Under the pieces are notes generated by a model that saw only the letters and a list, made by a program, of their open reading frames with translations, was not told the DNA's origin and did not search any database. A DNA stretch of 64,000 nucleotides from Lantana camara (lineage: Eukaryota; Streptophyta; Magnoliopsida; Lamiales; Verbenaceae), in contig CM074856.1 in assembly GCA_037501455.1 (NCBI GenBank), positions 91,710,001 to 91,774,000 of the forward strand, in the 5' to 3' direction. The position numbers were made by a program, and so were the translations under genes. Of this stretch, positions 33,497-44,437 are shown piece by piece (position 1 is the first letter of the stretch; every line of letters begins with the position of its first letter).

Positions 33497-36400
33497 TGTA
33501 ACACCCCGCATTTTCAGAGCAAGATACGATGTCGTTTTCGTGCGATTAGATTGTTATTTATTTAACTCTGCTTGTGTTTGAATGACTTTAATCAAGTTTT
33601 AATTGTTTAATTGACTCAATTGTAATCTTATGGAAATATGTGAACTTAATTGAAATATGCATTTAGTGTCTAATTACTCTTTAGATTAAATTATGTGGGC
33701 TAATCTGAAATTAATAAAGTTGGGGATCTATTTCTAATTATGAGAAATTCAATTTGGACTTATTTGAACACAACTCTAAATCTTGGGGGTACTTTTATAA
33801 TTTCTTAAACTTTAACTGGACTTAATTGACTTTTGTATGGAACTTGGGGACTCAATCGTATCAACTAATTCTTGAGGGACTTAATCGCAATTTTGGGCGA
33901 ATCGGTCCCTTCTTAACCGAGAACCCTAAGTGCTGCCTTCATTTCCTCTTCATCCCCTCTCACTCCAGGAACCAGCCGCCCAACCCTAGCAGTCCCACTT
34001 TCGTTTCTTCTCCTCCCATACGAGACCTTCAACAGCGGCGCAACCATTCCCTTCCCTCCGTCTTCGCCTCTCGCCGCCTGTTGCGAGGAAGGAGGCCAGT
34101 CCGCGCGCCACCACTTCTACTGGCGAACCCCACCACTGGCCATTCTCTCTTTCTCTCCCTCCTCCGCCACTACGAGTCGCCCCGGTGAACAAGGAGAGAA
34201 AAACAGGGCAAAGCAGCAGCATCACTGTCGCCAACCGCCATCACGCTACCGTTCAGACACCACCGTGACCTTTCTGCCGCCGCTACCTTTTCCGACAACC
34301 CATCACCATCATCTCCTCCAGATCTCCTCCTCTCACCACCGGAGATTCAGCACCTCGTCGCCGCCGCCCCCGTCTTCTCTCTAGTACCAGATCCGGAAAA
34401 TGGAGGAATCCCATGCTACCGCCATCATCTCCTTCCACCCTTCTTCTCTGCGGATCCCGGTCAAGAAGCAACAACAACCCAACCATTTCTCTCTCTCACT
34501 CTAGAGCAGCGGCGCCACCACCGCCGTCTCCTTCTTCCACCTCTCTTCTCCCCTTCATCTTCATAGCAGCGGTGGCACTACATGCCATCTCCACCAAGAG
34601 TGCCGCCGATTCGCCGCCATTATCTCATCTGTCTCGCTAGCAACTCAACGACTCCGCCACCGCCGCGGCTTTAACCAAGCGCCACCACCTTTCACCGTTG
34701 CACATCCAATACCGCCATCCTTTCCATCTTCTTCCAGATCTGAGCAGGGCCAAGATTTTCCCTCTTCGCACCGACAACCACCACGCCAGATCTGGCGTCT
34801 CAAGCGCCACCCTCCGCCGCCGTTCGGACACTAGCTCTGATGCCTTGCCACCAGACCGCCGCCCTTGCTCGCACCGATCTGAGCAGAATCGGAACCCCTT
34901 CCGCCGCCAGTAGCCACCATTCAACCACCAACGGTTGACGAGGCACTACAGTTCACCACCACCGTAGCAGACGACAACCCCAACTCGGTTCTGCCAGCCT
35001 GCTTCGCCGTCGCTGCAAGTTTTTCCCCATTTCCTTCATTTCAGAAACGTGAGCCTCAACCTTCTTATTTGTGTACTGTAATTTCTGCATTTTGTGGAAT
35101 AATTTTACCAATAGATTTTGTGTTATAGGATGAGTTCAATCAACTTGCAGGTTAATTGTATAATGCTCGATTGTAATGGTTAATTATTTCATACTCAATT
35201 GTAAATAATACAATAGTTTAATAATTTCAGTTATTGAGCCTAATTAAATGTGAAAGTTAAATAAAGGTCAATTGTGCAGCTGTAATTTGATCTAATTACT
35301 GAATGAATCGAGTTGGTGTTGTTGAATTGCAATGTTTGTTGGTTGTCATAAGCTAGTTCTGTAACCTGTGAATTTCTATGTGATACTGTGTGTGTGCGTG
35401 AGTGTTGTTGTGTATATATATATAAATTTGAATATGTGTATTGCTAGGTGATGTGCAAGTGGGAATTGTGATTTGGAAGTGTTGTTGAATGTGTGTGTAC
35501 GAACCGGGGTGTGTATAGATATTTATATATATATCTACATCAATATAGCTGATCACACATGCTATATATATATATATATATATTGACGTTTATGGTAATC
35601 ACAGGAAGGGTATTGATGAATTATAATTCTGAGGAATTAGGGTAAGTGGTCATACATATATATATTTTGCTATGGCTTGAGTTTTTGAAAACATAAGTAC
35701 ATATTTTTGTAAATGAGAAATGTTAGACTTTATACTTGACGTTTGTTTGTGCGTGAGAATGATTGGTGCGTGTGTGATCCATATATATAAATATAAGGTA
35801 ATATCAAATGGGTGCATATTTATGTGTTTGTGTATGACTGTGTGTTGAATGTCATGTGAAACTTCATAAGACCCTTAATTAAATTGCATGTTGGTAATTA
35901 ATGTGTTGGTAATAAATGAACTATTTGAGAATCTCTTATTTTACAATTTTTCCCAAATGGGTTATGCAAGAATTGTAATATCTTTATAATTAATTGTGGA
36001 TTTAGTGTGTTGTGCATGTGTACCTGCATGCTGTTGTGTGTATGCGGGTGTGATGATGTATATGTATATTATATTGTTTGCTATATTGAATAATTCCCAA
36101 ATTGTTATATATTATTAGGGAAATGTTTGAGATTAGTGGATATCTCATTAAATGCATATATGTTATTTATTACTCAACCATGCTAGTAATAGATTGATAA
36201 TGTTGGATATTAAATTGAAATGAACTCATAATCATTGCCGTGCGCCTATGTGGTTCATGTCTGAGTCGTGTCTCATAAATACTTTGTGTTTCCTTTTCTG
36301 TCAGTGATCTCCAGGGTGGAGACAACCCGATCAAGTTTGCTTTCGTCTTGTCAGTTCTCATTTCTCGTCGCTTCTCAGGTGAGGTTTAGGATTTTGTATA

Positions 36401-37730
36401 GTTATGCGACCTATGGCCTTAATATGCTGAATTCAACCCTTGCATGCGAGTATATCTATTATAAATACGTATGTGTTGGATATGATATTTTTATGACCTT
36501 CTGAATCAACTCTGTTTGGAAAATTAAATATGAAAGCATATGTAAGCTATTTTGGGAAAACAATTGTGTTGTAATTATGTAGCAAGATTGCCATGAAAGA
36601 TTGGCGTATGTGATCCGTTGTGATCTGTTCTGTTGTGATCCGTTGTGATCTGTGTGTGGATCGATCCTGGTGAGCTGCGGAATGGGTACCCCCGGGCCGG
36701 TTAGGGCCGTCGGGGCATTTATCCATAGCGTAGTTCCATTTGAGATATCATTGTGCGACCTTAGGGTGATGAGGGAGGCGTGGTATCTTGAGCCTTCGGC
36801 TAAGGCCGGGGAGGACTCTTGTGGGTTCACAACCCCTTGAGGGTGAGTCTATTTTAGACGGTTTATACTCGATGGCGGTACATCTCCTCCATCATTGGTG
36901 TAGAGGTTGGATTGATTTTGATTTATGTTATGAGGAGTTGAGGTTGGAAGCTCGTACTCGCCGAGCAGTTGATTATGTTATGTTATGGAATTATGAATCG
37001 GGATAGAGTCTTTCTGGAAAATGATTTCCAAACTTATATCTATATCTTATTTGGGTTCTTTCAAAATGTTTTGGTATGTAACACCTACTCCCGGTTCATG
37101 AGTCCATCCTTTTTATTCTGTGCTATGCTCCTTACATATATATTGTGGGTGTGCGTTAGCCCCCTCACTCGGTCAAGTTGACTGACCCTTCATTTACACT
37201 TTTAGTTGCAGGATTGTTGGCGTTTGCTAGGCGGAAGTGAGTCCTTTGAGTTGCACTTAGTCGGTCTAGTCATTCTATTTGCATTTGTCTTTTCATACAC
37301 TTTATTTATGCTTTGACTTGTAGACTTGAGATTATACTTTACTATTCGGTAGCCCTGCATGGCACTCTCATTCGGCCCTTGTGGCACTAGATGATTATTA
37401 CTTTATGTTGATATTCGGGACTAGGGATTTATGCTAGTTGAACCCGTCACTTGTTATGTTTGTTGATCTATTATTCGGGATTAGGTATCTATGCTAGTTG
37501 AACCCGTCACCTGCTTTGTATATTTTGTTTTAAATGCTTCCGCTCTCTATTGTTGTTGGTTTTAATTGCTTCCGCACTCTGAGTTTTGGTCAAGTTAGAT
37601 CCGCCTAGCCTAGTGTGTGAGTTGGTCTCCCGTTCGCTCTGATTCGGATTCGGGCATGGACTTTCATTTCATGTTCCGGGTCTGGGTCATAGTGCGGGGG
37701 ATGTGGCACTTCTCCGTTTGGGGTGTTACA
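33497..37730 (+). repeat. D LTR 1 (4234 bp)
   Basis: Begins TGTAACACCCC and ends GGGTGTTACA. It is the most divergent of the four: some thirty substitutions seen by eye, a TA run of 21 (35563-35583), a missing TATGGGGA at 36875 and an extra C near 34050 separate it from LTRs 2-4. The extra base shortens the proline-rich frame (33826-34188) that is 185 codons long in the other copies. It contains a CCGCC-rich segment (33950-35030), a donor-like GTGAGC (35048), a TG/TA-rich stretch (35380-35600), an exon-like segment (36305-36379) and the TATA box with hairpin. Confidence 0.9.
37133..37184 (+). promoter_or_regulatory. TATA-like box and conserved hairpin of the D LTR
   Basis: TACATATATATTG (37133-37145) lies about 25 bases before CGGTCA-AGT-TGACTG (37170-37184, one G-U pair). 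The spacing would put the transcript start at or just before the hairpin. The block is unchanged in LTRs 2, 3 and 4, apart from one substitution just before the box in LTR 3. Confidence 0.6.
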
Positions 37731-37738
37731 TTCTTAAG

Positions 37739-37750
37739 TGGTATCAGAGC
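37739..37750 (+). promoter_or_regulatory. Primer binding site of D (initiator Met tRNA), first copy
   Basis: TGGTATCAGAGC starts 8 bases after the LTR end, with the same spacing and sequence as in A. Identical sites lie at 44446-44457 and 51139-51150. Confidence 0.88.
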
Positions 37751-39439
37751 TCTAGGTTGCAAAACCGAGCTCTAGTGTCGTGTTGTGTCTGTCTAGGTCG
37801 TACGGCGTAGGAATAACTGCGCATTGCATTTGTTTGACTTGATACTTTGACCCTTGCGCATGAATTGTTTCGTGATTATATGATTGTGTGCACATTATGA
37901 CTTTGATTATGCAACGTCTTATTTTATGTGCTTTATAAATTACAACTAAATGTTGCATTTTTGTGATATACTTGTTACATTTCATTTGCATCTTAATCCG
38001 CATGCATCGAATTTAGTGTTTGAATTTCAGGGTGTCATCTGAGTCAGCACTGAGATTTCCCTCCGTCAACACTACTTATTAGCACTACAACGAGAACACG
38101 CCGTAATTCGAAGATGAAAGGATTCTTTACCAAGATCGATGGTCATGAAAAGCTTCAGAGTTGAAGGAATGAGATTTACTATATTGACTTACTATCTTAA
38201 AGTCAATTGAAAGATAAAGTTTGACGAATTTTCATCTTAAGGATTCGTTCATTTAAAGGTAGTCAACTTGTTTAGGGAAATGAGTCAATGGAGGAGAATC
38301 TGATCAAGTAGAACCGATTTGAAGGAGTTTGATGAGCTTTCGTCTTGATGATTCGCTTATTTGAAAGTAGTCACCTTGTTGATTGAAACGAGTCAATGTA
38401 GAAGAATCCGATCAAATAAGATCCGATCAAGTTCAAGGGATGTGGATACATGTTACTTAAGCAACGAGCTACAAACCATCGGTGAGTGTTGAAGGTTTTG
38501 GTGCCGTTTAGAGTTAACAAGACAAGATTGGTTGTTAGCTCTCGGGTGTTTTCTTCAAGGTGAGATGGAAGTTTCTGCTGAGATGGAAGATTCTGCTGAG
38601 GTGGGAATAGATCACATAGATGCCGAAAGACTTTACTCAAGTTTTAGAATCGAAACCCATGAGTTGCTTTGGGAAGTGCCTAATACCACGACCGTCCAAC
38701 GTAGCTCTGAGATGGATTTCTGATTGGCAATCGAATTATGGGCAATTCCTTGAGGATGAGCAGACTAAGGTTTAACATATAAGTCAAGAGTTCTTGAAGG
38801 AGACTGTGGATGATTCTGGTTGGGCAAGGATTATGGTTTAGTAGAGAGTTGGATGATGGTCATAATTGACAAATTACTTCTTCACATCAAAAGATTTAAG
38901 ACAACAAGTTCAGATGACGGAGGTTGCATCATTATCGGCTTAATCAACTCCTACCACTTCGTCTCAACTTCCTGTCAAGATTTTGACACTACGGTGATCG
39001 GTACGCCAAGCATTCATGGCATTTGCACACATGCATCGCTTAAATACTCTTACCTTGTTTTGCTTGATGTGGGTGATGACTATTGTTGTTTCAATTGTGA
39101 TAACTTGGATACTTGATCTAGTATTTGTAACTTGAAATTTCTACTTGTATGAACCATTGCTGAAATGAATGAGTTATGTACTTATGTTAACTATTTATGC
39201 CTATGTGATTTAAAACTCTCTTGATTGCTCACTAACTTCTCATATAACACACATACCTACTGTGACCTTGTTTTATAGGGATTCCATCGCGATATCCCCC
39301 TTGAGTTGAGGTATGAGCATTGAATCTATACTCAAGGGACACCGATATCAGTTGTATAAGGTACACCAAACATGCATTGCATACTTTTCGTCAAGTGTTA
39401 CTCTGATGTGTGTATGTATGATTAACTGATCAGTGGATT

Positions 39440-39862
39440 TAAGTGCAAGAGAGACCTTAGGTTCCCTCTTTTTACGTGTTGGAGAGATGTAGGATTCTCT
39501 CTATTTATGTGATAGAAAGATGTTGGATTCCTTCTCAGTTTTGTGCACGAGAGATGTTGGATTCTCTTGTACTTAGATATTCGGAGATGTTGGATTCTCT
39601 TGAATCTAAGGGTTTGAGAAATGATGGATTTTCTCAAACTAGAATGTTTGAGAGATGTGGAAATCTTTCAGACTTAGGTTGAGAGACGGGGTTCTCTCAT
39701 TATGTGTTTGAGAGACGGGGATTCTCTCAATTGTGTGCTTGAGAGACGGGGTTCTCTCAATTACGTGTGCGAGAGACGGGGTTCTCTGTCTTGTGTGTGC
39801 CGAGGGACGGGGCTCACTTACTTTACGTGCAGAGAGATGGGATTCTCTCTTGTTTGTTGAGG
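39440..39862 (+). repeat. Hairpin repeat array in D interior 1 (about 13 units)
   Basis: About thirteen units spaced roughly 30-36 bp, each an inverted repeat. The later ones read GAGAGACGGGGTTCTCTC (6 bp stem, GGGG-containing loop). The earlier ones read like GAGAGATGTTGGATTCTCT, with loop ATGTTGGAT or variants. Spacers differ (TTGTGTGCTT, TACGTGTGC and others). Copies lie at 46147-46569 and 52840-53262. B has four such units just before its own purine tract. It is not a CRISPR: the unit itself is the palindrome, spacers are short and AT-rich, and this is a plant retrotransposon. Confidence 0.8.
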
Positions 39863-40140
39863 TTGCGATACACATTGTCCTGACAACGGTCTTCAAGTGA
39901 CAAGTTTGCGACGCCATCGAAGTTGAGTGCAGTGATAACTGTTCGTCTCACGAGAATGGTCGAACAACTTGATGAAAGCAACGGTCCAGTACTCAAACAG
40001 ATCCCAATGACAAAGAGATATCGCGAGAAAGGTCCAGTAAAGACAATGAGAGTAAACTTCACAACGGAGGCTATGTTTTACGCAACTCCTCGAGAAGGGT
40101 TAAGACACTATCAACTCGAAGCTCTTCTAGCTCAGGAGTG

Positions 40141-40176
40141 GAACCTGGGGACCAGGTTCTCTTAAGGGGGGAAGGA
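40141..40176 (+). promoter_or_regulatory. Pre-PPT hairpin and polypurine tract of D, first copy
   Basis: GAACCTGG and CCAGGTTC (40141-40159) pair perfectly around GGA, then AAGGGGGGAAGGA (40164-40176) abuts the next LTR. Position and shape match A (21607-21641), but the stem sequence differs. Confidence 0.75.
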
Positions 40177-42240
40177 TGTAACACCCCGCATTTTCAGAGC
40201 AAGATACGATGTCGTTTTCGTGCGATTAGATTGTTATTTATTTAACTCTGCTTGTGTTTGAATGACTTTAATCATGTTTTAATCGTTTAATTGACTCAAT
40301 TGTAATCTTATGGAAATATGTGAACTTAATTGAAATATGCATTTAGTGTCTAATTGCTCTTTAGATTAAATTATGTGGGCTAATCTGAAATTAATAAAGT
40401 TGGGGATCTATTTCTAATTATGAGAAATTCAATTTGGACTTATTTGAACACTACTCTAAATCTTGGGGGTACTTTTATAATTTCTTAAACTTTAACTGGA
40501 CTTAATTGACTTTTGTATGGAACTTGGGGACTCAATCGCATCAACTAATTCTTGAGGGACTTAATCGCAATTTTGGGCGAATCGGTCCCTTCTTAACCGA
40601 GAACCCTAAGTGCTGCCTTCATTTCCTCTTCATCCCCTCTCACTCCAGGAACCAGCCGCCCAACCCTAGCAGTCCCACTTTCGTTTCTTCTCCTCCCATA
40701 CGAGACCTTCAACAGCAGCGCAACCATTCCTTCCCTCCGTCTTCGCCTCTCGCCGCCTGTTGCGAGGAAGGAGGCCAGTCCGCGCGCCACCACTTCTACT
40801 GGCGAACCCCACCACTGGCCATTCACTCTTTCTCTCCCTCCTCCGCCACTACGAGCTGCCCCGGTGAACAAGGAGAGAAAAACAGGGCAAAGCAGCAGCA
40901 TCACTGTCGCCAACCGCCATCACGCTACCATTCAGACACCACCGTGACCTTTCTGCCGCCGCTACCTTTTCCGACAACCCATCACCATCATCTCCCCCAG
41001 ATCTCCTCCTCTCACCACCGGAGATTCGGCACCTCGTCGCCGCCACCCCCGTCTTCTCTCTAGTACCAGATCCGGAAAATGGAGGAATTCCATGCTACCG
41101 CCATCATCTCCTTCCACCCTTCTTCTCTGCGGATCCCGGTCAAGAAGCAACAACAACCCAACCATTTCTCTCTCTCACTCTAGAGCAGTGGCGCCACCAC
41201 CGCCATCTCCTTCTTCCACCTCTCTTCTCCCCTTCGTCTTCATAGCAGCGGTGGCACTACACGCCATCTCCACCAAGAGTGCCGCCGATTCGCCGCCATT
41301 ATCTCATCTGTCTCGCTAGCAACTCAATGACTCCGCCACCGCCGCGGCTTTAACCAAGCGCCACCACCTTTCACCGTTGCACATCCAATACCGCCATCCT
41401 TTCCATCTTCTTCCAGATCTGAGCAGGGCCAAGATTTTCCCTCTTCGCACCGACAACCACCACGCCAGATCTGGCGTCTCACGCGCCACCCTCCGCCGCC
41501 GTTCGGACACTAGCTCTGATGCCTTGCCACCAGACCGCCGCCCTTGCTCGCACCGATCTGAGCAGAATCGGAACCCCTTCCGCCGCCAGTAGCCACCATT
41601 CAACCACCAACGGTTGACGAGGCACTACAGTTCACCACCACCGTAGCAGACGACAACCCCAACTCGGTTCTGCCAGCCTGCTTCGCCGTCGCTGCAAGTT
41701 TTTCCCCATTTCCTTCATTTCAGAAACGTGAGCCTCAACCTTCTTATTTGTGTACTGTAATTTCTGCATTTTGTGGAATAATTTTACCAATAGATTTTGT
41801 GTTATAGGATGAGTTCAATCAACTTGCAGGTTAATTGTATAATGCTCGATTGTAATGGTTAATTATTTCATACTCAATTGTAAATAATACAATAGTTTAA
41901 TAATTTCAGTTATTGAGCCTAATTAAATGTGTAAGTTAAATAAAGGTCAATTGTGCAGCTGTAATTTGATCTAATTACTGAATGAATCGAGTTGGTGTTG
42001 TTGAATTGCAATGTTTGTTGGTTGTCATAAGCTAGTTCTGTAACCTGTGAATTTCTATGTGATACTGTGTGTGTGCGTGAGTGTTGTTGTGTATATATAT
42101 ATAAATTTGAATATGTGTATTGCTAGGTGATGTGCATGTGGGAATTGTGATTTGGAAGTGTTGTGGAATGTGTGTGTACGAACCGGGGTGTGTATAGATA
42201 TTTATATATATATCTATATCAATATAGCTGATCACACATG

Positions 42241-42284
<44 letters not shown>

Positions 42285-44437
42285 ATGTTTATGGTAATCA
42301 CAGGAAGGGTATTGATGAATTATAATTCTGAGGAATTAGGGTAAGTGTTCATACATATATATATTTTGCTATGGCTTGAGTTTTTGAAAACATAAGTACA
42401 TATTTTTGTAAATGAGAAATGTTAGACTTTATACTTGACGTTTGTTTGTGCGTGAGAATGATTGGTGCGTGTGTGATGCATATATATAAATATAAGGTGA
42501 TATCAAATGGGTGCATATTTATGTGTTTGTGTATGACTGTGTGTTGAATGTCATGTGAAACTTCATAAGACCCTTAATTAAATTGCATGTTGGTAATTAA
42601 TGTGTTGGTAATAAATGAACTATTTGAGAATCTCTTATTTTACAATTTTTCCCAAATGGGTTATGCAAGAATTGTAATATCTTTATAATTAATTGTGGAT
42701 TTAGTGTGTTGTGCATGTGTACCTGCATGCTGTTGTGTGTATGCGGGTGTGATGATGTATATGTATATTATATTGTTTGCTATATTGAATAATTCCCAAA
42801 TTGTTATATATTATTAGGGAAATGTTTGAGATTAGTGGATATCTCATTAAATGCATATATGTTATTTATTACTCAACCATGCTAGTAATAGATTGATAAT
42901 GTTGGATATTAAATTGAAATGAACTCATAATCATTGCCGTGCGCCTATGTGGTTCATGTCTGAGTCGTGTCTCATAAATACTTTGTGTTTCCTTTTCTGT
43001 CAGTGATCTCCAGGGTGGAGACAACCCGATCAAGTTTGCTTTCGTCTTGTCAGTTCTCATTTCTCGTCGCTTCTCAGGTGAGGTTTAGGATTTTGTATAG
43101 TTATGCGACCTATGGCCTTAATATGCTGAATTCAACCCTTGCATGCGAGTATATCTATTATAAATACGTATGTGTTGGATATGATATTTTTATGACCTTC
43201 TGAATCAACTCTGTTTGGAAAATTAAATATGAAAGCATATGTAAGCTATTTTGGGAAAACAATTGTGTTGTGATTATGTAGCAAGATTGCCATGAAAGAT
43301 TGGCGTATGTGATCCGTTGTGATCTGTTCTGTTGTGATCCGTTGTGATCTGTGTGTGGATCGATCCTGGTGAGCTGCGGAATGGGTACCCCCGGGACGGT
43401 TAGGGCCGTCGGGGCATTTATCCATAGCGTAGTTCCATTTGAGATATCATTGTGCGACCTTAGGGTGATGAGGGAGGCGTGGTATCTTGAGCCTTCGGCT
43501 AAGGTCGGGGAGGACTCTTGTGGGTTCGCAACCCCTTGAGGGTGAGTCTATTTTAGACGGTTTATACTCGATGGTATGGGGACGGTACATCTCCTCCATC
43601 ATTGGTGTAGAGGTTGGATTGATTTTGATTTATGTTATGAGGAGTTGAGGTTGGAAGCTCGTACTTGCCGAGCAGTTGATTATGTTATGTTATGGAATTA
43701 TGAATCGGGATAGAGTCTTTCTGGAAAATGATTTCCAAACTTATATCTATATCTTATTTGGGTTCTTTCAAAATGTTTTGGTATGTAACACCTACTCCCG
43801 GTTCATGAGTCCATCCTTTTTATTCTGTGCTATGCTCCTTACATATATATTGTGGGTGTGCGTTAGCCCCCTCACTCGGTCAAGTTGACTGACCCTTCAT
43901 TTACACTTTTAGTTGCAGGATTGTTGGCGTTTGCTAGGCGGAAGTGAGTCCTTTGAGTTGCACTTAGTCGGTCTAGTCATTCTATTTGCATTTGTCTTTT
44001 CATACACTTTATTTATGCTTTGACTTGTAGACTTGAGATTATACTTTACTATTCGGTAGCCCTGCGTGGCACTCTCATTCGGCCCTTGTGGCACTAGATG
44101 ATTATTACTTTATGTTGATATTCGGGACTAGGGATTTATGCTAGTTGAACCCGTCACTTGTTATGTTTGTTGATCTATTATTCGGGATTAGGTATCTATG
44201 CTAGTTGAACCCGTCACCTGCTTTGTATATTTTGTTTTAAATGCTTCCGCTCTCTATTGTTGTTGGTTTTAATTGCTTCCGCACTCTTAGTTTTGGTCAA
44301 GTTAGATCCGCCTAGCCTAGTGTGTGAGTTGGTCTCCCGTTCGCTCTGATTCGGATTCGGGCATGGACTTTCATTTCATGTTCCGGGTCTGGGTCATAGT
44401 GCGGGGGATGTGGCACTTCTCCGTTTGGGGTGTTACA
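40177..44437 (+). repeat. D LTR 2 (4261 bp)
   Basis: Shares most differences from LTR 1 with LTRs 3 and 4, has a TA run of 41 (42242-42282), and some private changes such as T at 43505 in place of C. It lacks a set of changes common to LTRs 3 and 4 (for example CCAATC at 47686, GAATCGCAAAG near 48712). In its last 350 bp it agrees with LTRs 1 and 3 against LTR 4. Confidence 0.9.

Larger units (their letters stand above)
37731..40176 (+). mobile_element. D interior 1 (2446 bp, non-coding)
   Basis: Starts with the primer site TGGTATCAGAGC (37739-37750), followed by a leader similar to those of A and B, and ends with the purine tract AAGGGGGGAAGGAT (40164-40177). I find no gag-pol motif; open frames do not exceed 98 codons and resemble nothing known. 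A tandem hairpin array fills 39440-39862, and a hairpin precedes the purine tract. Interior 2 differs from it by one base that I could find (39652, A versus G). Confidence 0.85.

Noticed and set aside
39440..39862. CRISPR-like spacing of repeats in D
   Set aside because: The repeat unit itself is the palindrome, spacers are short, similar and AT-rich, no cas genes exist, and the context is a plant retrotransposon.
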